Part shown: positions 1 to 13,000 of the stretch, piece after piece
How positions within the stretch are numbered: the stretch's first letter is position 1
How the letters are laid out: each line of letters starts with the position of its first letter
Assembly: GCF_003576645.1 (NCBI RefSeq)
Contig: NC_044918.1
Coordinates: 31,336,690 to 31,400,689, forward strand
Reading direction: 5' to 3'
From: Ipomoea triloba
Taxonomy: Eukaryota; Streptophyta; Magnoliopsida; Solanales; Convolvulaceae
Length of the DNA: 64,000 nucleotides
Notes under the pieces: model-generated
Seen by the model: the letters and a program-made list of their open reading frames with translations, nothing else
Told to the model about the DNA's origin: nothing
The model's database searches: none
Position numbers and translations under genes: made by a program

Positions 1-393
1 TGAAAAGGAATTATGAGGAAGCTAGCACAAGCCGAACAATGGCAAGAGCAGAACCACCCCCTCCACCACCCCAAGTTGAACCTAATTAAATAGAAACAAG
101 GGTCCTCCGAGACTTAACTCATGAACAATTGCCGCTTGTGGATGTGTTTTTATTGGAGGGAAATACTTTGATCCGAGTGTGCAAAGGGAATTAGGGTTTG
201 AAGACATGGTAAATCTGTTGCTAAGACACCCACATTGGAGCAAAGTATTCGAATGGAGAGGACCGACATATACTCCGGTTACCTATGAGTTTCTTGTTTG
301 AGATGTGTCCCACTAAAACATTATGTTCCCTATGCGTGGAGTTCAGACTTAAATTTCCGTATTTTTCATGCACTTTACCGCATTTTTTAGGAA

Positions 394-747
394 ATGGGAA
401 GAACCAAAGAACAAGCCCTGAAAAGGAATTATGAGGAAGCTAGCACAAGCCGAACAATGGTAAGAGCAGAACCACCCCCTCCAACACCACAAGTTGAACC
501 TAATGCAATAGGAACAAGGGTCCTCCGAGGCTTAACTCATGAACAATTGCCGCTTGTGGATGTGTACAAGTCAGAGAATTTTATTGGAGGGAAATACTTT
601 GATCCGAGTGTGCAAAGGGAATTAGGGTTTGAAGACATGGTAAATCTGTTGCTAAGACACCCGCATTGGAGCAAAGTATTCGAATGGAGAGGACCGACAT
701 ATACTCCGGTTACCTATGAGTTTCTTGCTTCAGATGTGTCCCAATAA
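394..747 (+). CDS. Satellite monomer reading frame, 117 codons (hypothetical)
   Basis: Open frame of one monomer. It starts MGRTKEQALKRNYEEASTSR, has a proline-rich linker at about residues 27-33, then a conserved block with 'GGKYFDPSV', 'HPHWSKVFEWRG' and 'YTPVTYEFLA'. No signal peptide or membrane segment is visible. The start is the ATG directly after the T-rich spacer. The C-terminal block resembles the N-terminal domain of proteins encoded by some plant retrotransposons, a recollection of style rather than a database match. Whether it is expressed is unknown. The frame may be open only because the ancestor was coding. Confidence 0.35.
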   Translation: MGRTKEQALKRNYEEASTSRTMVRAEPPPPTPQVEPNAIGTRVLRGLTHEQLPLVDVYKSENFIGGKYFDPSVQRELGFEDMVNLLLRHPHWSKVFEWRGPTYTPVTYEFLASDVSQ

Positions 748-3700
748 AACATTAGGTTCCGTATACGTGGAATTCAGACTTACATTTCCTTATTTTACAT
801 GCACTTACCGCTTTTATTAGGAAATGGGAAGAAGCAAAGAACAAGCCTTGAAAAGAAATTATAAGGAAGCAAGCACAAGCCGAACAAGGGTAAGAGCAGA
901 ACCACCACCTCCACGACCACTAGTTGAACCTAATGTAAGACGAACAATGGTCCTCCGAGGCTTAACTCATGAACAATTGCCGCTTGTGGATGTGTTTTTA
1001 TTGGAGAGAAATACTTTGATCCGAGTGTGCAAAGGGAATTAGGGTTTGAAGACATGGTAAATCTGTTGCTAAGACACCCGCATTGGAGCAAAGTATTCGA
1101 ATGGAGAGGACCGACATATACTCCGGTTACCTATGAGTTTCTTGTTTGAGATGTGTCCCACTAAAACATTATGTTCCCTATGCGTGGAGTTCAGACTGAA
1201 ATTTCCTTATTTTTCATGCACTTTACCGCTTTTTTTAGGAAATGGGAAGAACCAAAGAGCAAGCCTTGAAAAGGAATTATGAGGAAGCAAGCACAAGCCG
1301 AACAATGGTAAGAGCAGAACCACCACCTCCACGACCACTAGTTGAACCTAATGTAAGACGAACAAGGGTCCACCGAGGCTTAACTCATGAACAATTGGCG
1401 CTTGTGGATGTGTATAAGTCAGAGAATTTAATTGGGGTAAAATACTTTGATCCGAGTGTGCTAAGGGAATTTGGGTTTGAAGACATTGTAAATCGGTTGT
1501 TAAGACACCCGCAATGGAGAGGACCGAGATATACTCCGGTTACCTATGAGTTTCATGCTTGAGATGTGTTCCACTAAAACGTTAGGTTCCCTATGCGTGG
1601 AGTTCAGAGTTACATTTCCTTGTTTTTCATGCACTTCACCGCTTTTTTTAGGAAATGGGAAGAACCAAAGAGCAAGCCTTGAAAAGGAATTATGAGGAAG
1701 CAAGCACAAGCCGAACAATAGCAAGAGCAGAACCACCCCTTCCACCACCCCAAGTTGAACCTAATTAAATAGAAACAAGGGTCCTCCGAGGCTTAACTCA
1801 TAAACAATTGCCGCTTGTGGATGTGTACAAGTCAGAGAATTTTATTGGAGGGAAATACTTTGATCCGAGTGTGCTAAGGGAATTTGGGTTTGAAGACATG
1901 GTAAATCGGTTGCTAATACACCCGCAATGGAGCAAAGTATTCAAATGGAGAGGACCGAGATATACTGCGGTTACCTATGAGTTTCTTGCTTGAGATGTGT
2001 CCCACTAAAACATTAGGTTCCCTATGCGTGGAGTTCAGACTTAAATTTCCGTATTTTTCATGCACTTTACCGCTTTTTTTAGGAAATGGGAAGAACCAAA
2101 GAGCAAGCCCTGAAAAGGAATTATTAGGAAGCTAGCACAAGCCGAACAATGGCAAGAGCAGAACCACCCCCTCCTCCACCCCAAGTTGAACCTAATTAAA
2201 TAGAAACAAGGGTCCTCCGAGGCTTAACTCATAAACAATTGCCGCTTGTGGATGTGTACAAGTCAGAGAATTTTATTGGAGGGAAATACTTTGATCCGAG
2301 TGTGCAAAGGGAATTAGGGTTTGAAGACATGGTAAATCTGTTGCTAAGACACCTGCATTGGAGCAAAGTATTCGAATGGAGAGGACCGACATATACTCCG
2401 GTTACCTATGAGTTTCTTGCTGGAGATGTGTCCCACGAAAACATTAGGTTCCGTATACGTGGAATTCAGACTTACATTTCCTTATTTTAACATGCACTTA
2501 CCGCTTTTTTTAGGAAATGGGAAGAAGCAAAGAACAAGCCTTGAAAAGAAATTATGAAGAAGCAAGCACAAACCGAACAATGGTAAGAGCAGAACCACCA
2601 CCTCCACGACCACTAGTTGAACCTAATGTAAGACGAACAAGGGTCCACCGAGGCTTAACTCATGAACAATTGGCGCTTGTGGATGTGTATAAGTCAGAGA
2701 ATTTAATTGGGGGAAAATACTTTGATCCGAGTGTGCTAAGGGAATTTGGGTTTGAAGACATTGTAAATCGGTTGTTAAGACACCCGCAATGGAGAGGACC
2801 GAGATATACTCCGGTTACCTATGAGTTTCATGCTTGAGATATGTTCCACTAAAACATTAGGTTCCCTATGCGTGGAGTTCAGAGTTACATTTCCTTGTTT
2901 TTCATGCACTTCACCGCTTTTTTTAGGAAATGGAAAGAACCAAAGAGCAAGCCTTGAAAAGGAATTATGAGGAAGCAAGCACAAGCCGAACAATAGCAAG
3001 AGCAGAACCACCCCTTCAAACACCACAAGTTGAACCTAATGCAATAGGAACAAGGGTCCTCCGAGGCTTAACTGATGAATAATTGACGCTTGTGGATGTG
3101 TATAAGTCAGAGAATTTTATTGGAGGGAAATACTTTGATCCGAGTGTGCTAAGGGAATTTGGGTTTGAAGACATGGTAAATCGGTTGCTAAGACACCCGC
3201 AATGGAGCAAAGTATTCAAATGGAGAGGACCGACATATACTCCGGTTACCTATGAGTTTCTTGCTTGAGATGTGTCCAACTAAAACAATAGGTTCCCTAT
3301 GCGTGGAGTTCAGACTTACATTTCCTTGTTTTTCATGCACTTTACCGCTTTTTTTAGGAAATAGGAAGAAGCAAAGAACAAGACTTGAAAAAAAATTATG
3401 AGGAAGCAAGCACAAGTCGAACAATGGTAAGAGCAGAACCACCACCTCCACGACCACAAGTTGAACCAAATGTAAGAGGAACAAGGGTCTTCCGAGGCTT
3501 AACTCATGAACAATTGGCGCTTGTGGATGTATAGGGGAAATACTTTGATCCGAGTGTGCTAAGGGAATTTTGGTTTGAAGACATGGTAAATCGGTTGCTA
3601 AGACACCCGCAATGGAGCAAAGTATTCGAATGGAGAGGACCGACATATACTCCGGTTACCTATGAGTTTCTTGTTTGAGATGTGTCCCACTAAAACATTA

Positions 3701-6152
3701 TGTTCCCTATGCGTGGAGTTCAGACTTAAATTTCCTTATTTTTCATGCACTTTACCGCTTTTTTTAGGAAATGGGAAGAACCAAAGAGCAAGCCCTGAAA
3801 AGTAACTATGAGGAAGCAAGCACAAGCCGAACAATGGCAAGAGCAGAACCACCCCAAGTTGAACCTAATTAAATAGAAACAAGGTTCTCCGAGGCTTAAC
3901 TCATTAACAATTGCCGCTTGTGGATGTGTACAAGTAAGAGAATTTTATTGGAGGAAATACTTTGATCCGAGTGTGCTAAGGAAATTAGGGTTTGAAGACA
4001 TGGTAAATCTGTTGCTAAAACACCCGCATTGGAGCAAAGTATTCGAATGGAGAGGACCGACATATACTCCGGTTACCTATGAGTTTCTTGCTTGAGATGT
4101 GTCCCACTAAAACATTAGGTTCCCTATGCGTGGAGTTCAGAGTTACATTTCCTTGTTTTCATGCACTTCACCGCTTTTTTTAGGAAATGGGAAGAACCAA
4201 AGAGCAAGCCTTGAAAAGGAATTATGAGGAAGCAAGCACAAGCCGAACAATGGCAAGAGCAGAACCACCCCCTCCAACACCACAAGTTGAACCTAATGCA
4301 ATAGGAACAAGGGTCCTCCGAGGCTTAACTCATGAACAATACTCATGAACAATTGCCGCTTGTGGATGTGTTTTTATTGGAGGGAAATACTTTGATCCGA
4401 GTGTGCAAAGGGAATTAGGGTTTGAAGACATGGTAAATCTGTTGCTAAGACACCCGCATTGGAGCAAAGCATTGGAGCAAAGTATTCGAATGGAGAGGAC
4501 CGACATATACTCCGGTTACCTATGAGTTTCATGCTTGAGAGGTGTCCCACTAAAACATTAGGTTCCCTATGCGTGGAGTTCAGAGTTACATTTCCTTGTT
4601 TTTCATGCACTTCACCGCTTTTTTTAGGAAATGGGAAGAACCAAAAAGCAAGCCTTGAAAAGGAATTATGAGGAAGCAAGCACAAGCCGAACAATGGCAA
4701 GAGCAGAACCCCCCCCTCCAACACCACAAGTTGAACCTAATGCAATAGGAACAAGGGTCCTCCGAGGCTTAACTGATGAATAATTGACGCTTGTGGATGA
4801 GTATAAGTCAGAGAATTTAATTGGGGGAAAATACTTTGATCCGAGTGTGCTAAGGGAATTTGGGTTTGAAGACATTGTAAATCGGTTGCTAAGACACCCG
4901 CAATGGAGCAAAGTATTCAAATGGAGAGGACCGACATATACTCCGGTTACCTATGAGTTTCTTGTTTGAGATGTGTCCCACTAAAACATTATGTTCCCTA
5001 TGCGTGGAGTTCAGACTTAAATTTCCTTATTTTTCATGCACTTTACCGCTTTTTTTAGGAAATGGGAAGAACCAAAAAGCAAGCCTTGAAAAGGAATTAT
5101 GAGGAAGCAAGCACAAGCCGAACAATGGCAAGAGCAGAACCACCCCCTCCAACACCACAAGTTGAACCTAATGCAATAGGAACAAGGGTCCTCCGAGGCT
5201 TAACTGATGAATAATTGACGCTTGTGGATGAGTATAAGTCAGAGAATTTTATTGGAGGGAAATACTTTGATCCGAGTGTGCTAAGGGAATTTGGGTTTGA
5301 AGACATGGTAAATCGGTTGCTAAGACACCCGCAATGGAGCAAAGTATTCAAATGGAGAGGACCGACATATACTCTGGTTACCTATGAGTTTCTTGTTTGA
5401 GATGTGTCCCACTAAAACATTATGTTCCCTATGCGTGGAGTTCAGACTTAAATTTCCTTATTTTTCATGCACTTTACCGCTTTTTTTAGGAAATGGGAAG
5501 AACCAAAGAGCAAGCTCTGAAAAGTAATTATGAGGAAACAAGCACAAGCCGAACAATGGCAAGAGCAGAACCACCCCCTCCACCACCCCAAGTAGAACCT
5601 AATTAAATAGAAACAAGGTTCTCCGAGGCTTAACTCATGAACAATTGCCGCTTGTGGATGTGTACGAGTAAGAGAATTTTATTGGAGGAAATACTTTGAT
5701 CCGAGTGTGCTAAGGAAATTAGGGTTTGAAGACATGGTAAATCTGTTGCTAAAACACCCGCATTGGAGCAAAGTATTCGAATGGAGAGGACCGACATATA
5801 CTCCGGTTACCTATGAGTTTCTTGCTTGAGATGTGTCCCACTAAAACATTAGGTTCCGTATGCGTGGAATTCAGACTTACATTTCCTTATTTTTCATGCA
5901 CTTTACTGCTTTTTTTAGGAAATGGGAAGAAGCAAAGAACAAGCCTTGAAAAGAAATTATGAAGAAGCAAGCACAAGCCGAACAATGGTAAGAGCAGAAC
6001 CACCACCTCCACGACCACAAGTTGAACCTAATGTAAGACGAACAATGGTCCTCCGAGGCTTAACTCATTAACAATTGCCGCTTGTGGATGTGTATAAGTC
6101 AGAGAATTTAATTGGGGGAAAATACTTTGATCCGAGTGTGCTAAGGGAATTT

Positions 6153-6311
6153 GGGTTTGAAGACATCTTTGATCCGAGTGTGCTAAGGGAATTTGGGTTT
6201 GAAGACATTGTAAATCGGAGTGTGCTAAGGGAATTTGGGTTTGAAGACATTGTAAATCGGTTGTTACTAAGGGAATTTGGGTTTGAAGACATTGTAAATC
6301 GGTTGTTATAG
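6153..6311 (+). repeat. 42-bp tandem duplication inside a satellite monomer (probable assembly scar)
   Basis: The string 'gggtttgaagacat' recurs at 6153, 6195, 6237 and 6279, exactly 42 bp apart. The break between copies shifts rightward each time: after 'gaagacat', after 'gtaaatcgg', after 'cggttgtta'. This is one of more than twenty such sites. It creates a spurious repetitive frame at 6075-6311. Confidence 0.85.
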
Positions 6312-7300
6312 ACACCCGCAATGGAGAGGACCGAGATATACTGCGGTTACCTATGAGTTTCTTGCTTGAGATGTGTCCCACTAAAACATTAGGTTCCCTA
6401 TGCGTGGAGTTCAGAGTTACATTTCCTTGTTTTCATGCACTTCACCGCTTTTTTTAGGAAATGGGAAGAACCAAAGAGCAAGCCTTGAAAAGGAATTATG
6501 AGGAAGCAAGCACAAGCCGAACAATGGCAAGAGCAGAACCACCCCCTCCAACACCACAAGTTGAACCTAATGCAACAGGAACAAGGGTCCTCCGAGGCTT
6601 AACTCATGAATAATTGCCTCTTGTGGATGTGTATAAGTCAGAGAATTTAATTGGAGGGAAATACTTTGATCCGAGTGTGCTAATGGAATTTGGGTTTGAA
6701 GACACCCGCAATGGAGCAAATTATTCAAATGGAGAGGACCGAGATATACTGCGGTTACCTATGAGTTTCTTGCTTGAGATGTGTCCCACTAAAACATTAG
6801 GTTCCCTATGCGTGGAGTTCAGACTTAAATTTCCGTATTTTTCATGCACTTTACCGCTTTTTTTAGGAAATGGGAAGAACCAAAGAGCAAGCCCTGAAAA
6901 GCAATTATGAGGAAGCAAGCAGAAGCTGAACAATGGCAAGAGTAGAACCACCCCCTCCACCACCCCAAGTTGAACCTAATTAAATACAAACAAAGGTCCT
7001 CCGAGGCTTAACTCATGAACAATTGCCGCTTGTGGATGTGTACAAGTCAGAGAATTTTATTGGAGGGAAATACTTTGATCCGAGTGTGCAAAGGGAATTA
7101 GGGTTTGAAGACATGGTAAATCTGTTGCTAAGACACCCGCATTGGAGCAAAGTATTCGAATGGAGAGGACCGACATATACTCCGGTTACCTATGAGTTTC
7201 TTGCTGGAGATGTGTCCCACGAAAACATTAGGTTCCGTATACGTGGAATTCAGACTTACATTTCCTTATTTTAACATGCACTTACCGCTTTTTTTAGGAA

Positions 7301-7705
7301 ATGGGAAGAAGCAAAGAACAAGCCTTGAAAAGAAATTATGAAGAAGCAAGCACAAGCCGAACAATAGTCAATGCAGAACCACCACCTCCACGACCACAAG
7401 TTGAACCTAATGTAAGAGGAACAATGGTCCTCCGAGGCTTAACTCATGAACAATTGGCGCTTGTGGATGTGTATAAGTCAGAGAATTTAATTGGGGGGAA
7501 ATACTTTGATCCGAGTGTGCTAAGGGAATTTGGGTTTGAAGACATGGTAAATCGGTTGCTAAGACACCCGCAATGGAGCAAAGTATTCGAATGGAGAGGA
7601 CCGACATATACTCCGGTTACCTATGAGTTTCTTGCTGGAGATGTGTCCCACGAAAACATTAGGTTCCGTATACGTGGAATTCAGACTTACATTTCCTTAT
7701 TTTAA
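7301..7705 (+). CDS. Satellite monomer frame with readthrough, 134 codons
   Basis: Same protein as other monomers, but two stops usually found in the spacer are sense codons here: TGA after 'EFLA' is GGA, and the TAA in 'cccactaaaac' is GAA ('cccacgaaaac'). The frame therefore continues as 'GDVSHENIRFRIRGIQTYIS' and ends at 'SLF'. The extension reads like a natural protein continuation, so this may be closer to the ancestral coding state. The same pair of sense codons occurs at 2239-2490, 7023-7274 and 7732-8136. Confidence 0.4.
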   Translation: MGRSKEQALKRNYEEASTSRTIVNAEPPPPRPQVEPNVRGTMVLRGLTHEQLALVDVYKSENLIGGKYFDPSVLREFGFEDMVNRLLRHPQWSKVFEWRGPTYTPVTYEFLAGDVSHENIRFRIRGIQTYISLF

Positions 7706-7731
7706 CATGCTCTTACCGCTTTTTTTAGGAA

Positions 7732-8136
7732 ATGGGCAGAAGCAAAGAACAAGCCTTGAAAAGAAATTATGAAGAAGCAAGCACAAACCGAACAATGGTA
7801 AGAGCAGAACCACCACCTCCACGACCACTAGTTGAACCTAATGTAAGACGAACAAGGGTCCACCTAGGCTTAACTCATGAACAATTGCCGCTTGTGGATG
7901 TGTATAAGTCAGAGAATTTAATTGGGGGAAAATACTTTGATCCGAGTGTGCTAAGGGAATTTGGGTTTGAAGACATGGTAAATCGGTTGCTAAGACACCC
8001 GCAATGGAGCAAAGTATTCAAATGGAGAGGACCGACATATACTCCGGTTACCTATGAGTTTCTTGCTGGAGATGTGTCCCACGAAAACATTAGGTTCCGT
8101 ATACGTGGAATTCAGACTTACATTTCCTTATTTTAA
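7732..8136 (+). CDS. Satellite monomer frame with readthrough, 134 codons
   Basis: Adjacent monomer with the same double loss of stops as its left neighbour, and the same extension past 'EFLA'. The proline linker has 'RPLVEPNVRRT' in place of 'RPQVEPNVRGT', so the two monomers are different sequence types sharing the readthrough form. Function unknown. Confidence 0.38.
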   Translation: MGRSKEQALKRNYEEASTNRTMVRAEPPPPRPLVEPNVRRTRVHLGLTHEQLPLVDVYKSENLIGGKYFDPSVLREFGFEDMVNRLLRHPQWSKVFKWRGPTYTPVTYEFLAGDVSHENIRFRIRGIQTYISLF

Positions 8137-8464
8137 CATGCTCTTACCGCTTTTTGGAGGAAATGGGCAGAAGCAAAGAACAAGCCTTGAAAAGAAATTA
8201 TGAAGAAGCAAGCACAAGCCGAACAATGGTCAGAGCAGAACCACCACCTCCACGACCACAAGTTGAACCTAATGTAAGAGGAACAATGGTCCTCCGAGGC
8301 TTAACTCATGAACAATTGGCGCTTGTGGATGTGTATAAGTTAGAGAATTTAATTGGGGGGAAGTACTTTGATCCGAGTGTGCTAAGGGAATTTGGGTTTG
8401 AAGACATGGTAAATCGGTTGCTAAGACACCCGCAATGGAGCAAAGTATTCAAATGGAGAGGACC

Positions 8465-8833
8465 NNNNNNNNNNNNNNNNNNNNNNNNNNNNNNNNNNNN
8501 NNNNNNNNNNNNNNNNNNNNNNNNNNNNNNNNNNNNNNNNNNNNNNNNNNNNNNNNNNNNNNNNNNNNNNNNNNNNNNNNNNNNNNNNNNNNNNNNNNNN
8601 NNNNNNNNNNNNNNNNNNNNNNNNNNNNNNNNNNNNNNNNNNNNNNNNNNNNNNNNNNNNNNNNNNNNNNNNNNNNNNNNNNNNNNNNNNNNNNNNNNNN
8701 NNNNNNNNNNNNNNNNNNNNNNNNNNNNNNNNNNNNNNNNNNNNNNNNNNNNNNNNNNNNNNNNNNNNNNNNNNNNNNNNNNNNNNNNNNNNNNNNNNNN
8801 NNNNNNNNNNNNNNNNNNNNNNNNNNNNNNNNN
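8465..8833. other. Assembly gap (369 N)
   Basis: Run of N inside the satellite array. The flanks are both satellite, so the missing part is presumably also satellite. A further single N at 13170 joins two satellite pieces that do not continue each other in phase. Confidence 0.99.
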
Positions 8834-9010
8834 AATGGAGAGGACCGACATATACTCCGGTTACCTATGAGTTTCTTGCTTGAGATGTGTCCCACTAAAA
8901 CATTAGGTTCCGTATGCGTGGAATTCAGACTTACATTTCCTTATTTTTCATGCACTTACCGCTTTTTTTAGGAAATGGGAAGAAGCAAAGAACAAGCCTT
9001 GAAAAGAAAT

Positions 9011-10035
9011 TATGAAGAAGCAAGCACAAACCGAACAATGGTAAGAAGAAATTATGAAGAAGCAAGCACAAACCGAACAATGGTAAGAGGAAATTATGAA
9101 GAAGCAAGCACAAACCGAACAATGGTAAGAGCAGAACCACCACCTCCACGACCACACCGAACAATGGTAAGAGCAGAACCACCACCTCCACGACCACAAG
9201 TTGAACCTAATGTAAGAGGAACAATGGTCCTCAGCGGCTTAACTCATGAACAATTGGCGCTTGTGGATGTGTATAAGTCAGAGAATTTAATTGGGGGGAA
9301 TTACTTTGATCCGAGTGTGCTAAGGGAATTTGGGTTTGAAGACATGGTAAATCGGTTGCTAAGACACCCGCAATGGAGCAAAGTATTCGAATGGAGAGGA
9401 CCGACATATACTCCGGTTACCTATGAGTTTCTTGCTTGAGATGTGTCCCACTAAAACATTAGGTTCCGTATGCGTGAAATTCAGACTTACATTTCCTTAT
9501 TTTTCATGCACTTACCGCTTTTTTTAGGAAATGGGAAGAAGCAAAGAACAAGCCTTGAAAAGAAATTATGAAGAAGCAAGCACAAACCGAACAATGGTAA
9601 GAGCAGAACCACCACCTCCACGACCACAAGTTGAACCTAATGTAAGAGGAACAATGGTCCTCAGCGGCTTAACTCATGAACAATTGGCGCTTGTGGATGT
9701 GTATAAGTCAGAGAATTTAATTGGGGGAAAATACTTTGATCCGAGTGTGCTAAGGGAATTTGGCTTTGAAGACATTGTAAATCGGTTGTTAAGACACCCG
9801 CAATGGAGAGGACCGAGATATACTCCGGTTACCTATGAGTTTCATGCTTGAGAGGTGTCCCATACTCCGGTTACCTATGAGTTTCATGCTTGAGAGGTGT
9901 CCCACTAAAACATTAGGTTCCCTATGCGTGGAGTTCAGAGTTACATTTCCTTGTTTTTCATGCACTTGCGTGGAGTTCAGAGTTACATTTCCTTGTTTTT
10001 CATGCACTTCACCGCTTTTTTTAGGAAATGTTCCT
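9011..10035 (+). repeat. Cluster of 42-bp duplications in satellite (probable assembly scars)
   Basis: Exact 42-bp spacings at 9011/9053/9095, 9121/9163, 9846/9888, 9926/9968 and 9989/10031. Each is a partial duplication of normal monomer sequence at a different place in the monomer. The 154-codon frame at 8975-9439 is inflated by them. Confidence 0.85.
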
Positions 10036-13000
10036 TGTTTTTCATGCACTTCACCGCTTTTTTTAGGAAATGAGAAGAACCAAAAAGCAAGCCTTGAAAA
10101 GGAATTATGAGGAAGCAAGCACAAGCCGAACAATGGCAAGAGCAGAACCACCCCCTCCAACACCACAAGTTGAACCAAATGCAATAGGAACAAGGGTCCT
10201 CCGAGGCTTAACTGATGAATAATTGACGCTTGTGGATGTGTATAAGTCAGAGAATTTTATTGGAGGGAAATACTTTGATCCGAGTGTGCTAAGGGAATTT
10301 GGGTTTGAAGACATGGTAAATCGGTTGCTAAGACACCCGCAATGGAGCAAAGTATTCAAATGGAGAGGACCGACATATACTCCGGTTACCTATGAGTTTC
10401 TTGCTTGAGATGTGTCCAATTAAAACAATAGGTTACCTATGCGTGGAGTTCAGACTTACATTTCTTGGTTTTTCATGCACTTTACCGCTTTTTTTAGGAA
10501 ATAGGAAGAAGCAAAGAACAAGACTTGAAAAAAAATTATGAGGAAGCAAGCACAAGCCGAACAATGGTAAGAGCAGAACCACCACCTCCACGACCACAAG
10601 TTGAACCAAATGTAAGAGGAACAAGGGTCCTCCGAGGCTTAACTCATGAACAATTGCCGCTTGTGGATGTGTACAAGTCAGAGAATTTTATTGGAGGGAA
10701 ATACTTTGATCCGAGTGTGCTAAGGGAATTTGGGTTTGAAGACATGGTAAATCGGTTGCTAAGACACCCGCAATGGAGCAAAGTATTCAAATGGAGAGGA
10801 CCGAGATATACTGCGGTTACCTATGAGTTTCTTGCTTGAGATGTGTCCCACTAAAACATTAGGTTCCCTATGCGTTGAGTTCAGACTTAAATTTCCGTAT
10901 TTTTCATGCACTTTACCGCTTTTTTTAGGAAATGCGAAGAACCAAAGAGCAAGCCCTGAAAAGCAATTATGAGGAAGCAAGCACAAGCCGAACAATGGCA
11001 AGAGCAGAACCTTCCCCTCCACCACCCCAAGTTGAACCTAATTAAATAGAAACAAGGGTCCTCCGAGGCTTAACTCATGAACAATTGCCGCTTGTGGATG
11101 TGTACAAGTCAGAGAATTTTATTGGAGGGAAATACTTTGATCCGAGTGTGCAAAGGGAATTAGGGTTTGAATACATGGTAAATCGGTTGCTAAGACACCC
11201 GCAATGGAGCAAAGTATTCAAATGGAGAGGACCGACATATACTCCGGTTACCTATGAGTTTTTTGCTTGAGATGTGTCCAATTAAAACAATAGGTTACCT
11301 ATGCATGGAGTTCAGACTTACATTTCCTTGTTTTTCATGCACTTTACCGCTTTTTTTAGGAAATAGGAAGAAGCAAAGAACAAGACTTGAAAAAAAATTA
11401 TGAGGAAGCAAGCACAAGCCGAACAATGGTAAGAGCAGAACCACCACCTCCACCACCCCAAGTTGAACCTAATTAAATAGAAACAAGGGTCCTCCGAGGC
11501 TTAACTCATGAACAATTGCCGCTTGTGGATGTGTACAAGTCAGAGAATTTTATTGGAGGGAAATACTTTGATCCGAGTGTGCAAAGGGAATTAGGGTTTG
11601 AATACATGGTAAATCTGTTGCTAAGACACCCGCAATGGAGCAAAGTATTCAAATGGAGAGGACCGAGATATACTGCGGTTACCTATGAGTTTCTTGCTTG
11701 AGATGTGTCCCACTAAAACATTAGGTTCCCTATTTTTCATGCACTTTACTGCTTTTTTAAGGAAATGGGAAGAAGCAAAGAACAAGCCTTGAAAAGAAAT
11801 TATGAAGAAGCAAGCACAAGCCGAACAGCCTTGAAAAGAAATTATGAAGAAGCAAGCACAAGCCGAACAATGGTAAGAGCAGAACCACCACCTCCACGAC
11901 CACAAGTTGAACCTAATGTAAGAGGAACAATGGTCCAACTCATGAACAATTGGCGCTTGTGGATGTGTATAAGTCAGAGAATTTAATTGGGGGGAAATAC
12001 TTTGATCCGAGTGTGCTAAGGAATTTAATTGGGGGGAAATACTTTGATCCGAGTGTGCTAAGGTAAATCGGTTGCTAAGACACCCGCAATGGAGCAAAGT
12101 ATTCAAATGGAGAGGACCGAGATATACTGCGGTTACCTATGAGTTTCTTGCTTGAGATGTGTCCCACTAAAACATTAGGTTCCCTATTTTTCATGCACTT
12201 TACTGCTTTTTTTAGGAAATGGGAAGAAGCAAAGAACAAGTCTTGAAAAGAAATTATGAAGAAGCAAGCACAAGCCGAACAATGGTCAGAGCAGAACCAC
12301 CACCTCCACGACCACAAGTTGAACCTAATGTAAGAGGAACAATGGTCCTCCGAGGCTTAACTCATGAACAATTGGTGCTTGTGGATGTGTATAAGTCAGA
12401 GAATTTAATTGGGGGAAATACTTTGATCCGAGTGTGCTGGGTTTGAAGACACGGTAAATCGGTTGCTAAGACACCCGCAATAGAGCAAAGTATTCGAATG
12501 GAGAGGACCGACATATACTCCGGTTACCTATGAGTTTCTTGCTTGAGATGTGTCCCACTAAAACATTAGGTTCCGTATGCGTGGAATTCAGACTTACATT
12601 TCCTTATTTTTCATGCACTTTACCGCTTTTTTTAGGAAATGGGAAGAAGCAAAGAACAAGCCTTGAAAAGAAATTATGAAGAAGCAAGCACAAGCCGAAC
12701 AATGGTAAGAGCAGAACCACCACCTCCACGACCACAAGTTGAACCTAATGTAAGAGGAACAATGGTCCTCCGAGGCTTAACTCATGAACAATTGCCCGCT
12801 TGTGGATGTGTATAAGTCAGAGAATTTTATTGGAGGGATATACTTTGATCCGAGTGTGCTAAGGGAATTTGGGTTTGAAGACATTGTAAATCGGTTGCTA
12901 AGACACCCGCAATGGAGCAAAGTATTCAAATGGAGAGGACCGAGATATACTCCGGTTACCTATGAGTTTCTTGCTTGAGATGTGTCCCACTAAAACATTA

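Noticed and set aside
3188..3646. Minus-strand frames in the satellite (for example 152 codons).
   Set aside because: Shadows of the plus-strand monomer frame. They recur in every monomer and cross the spacer without a sensible start.
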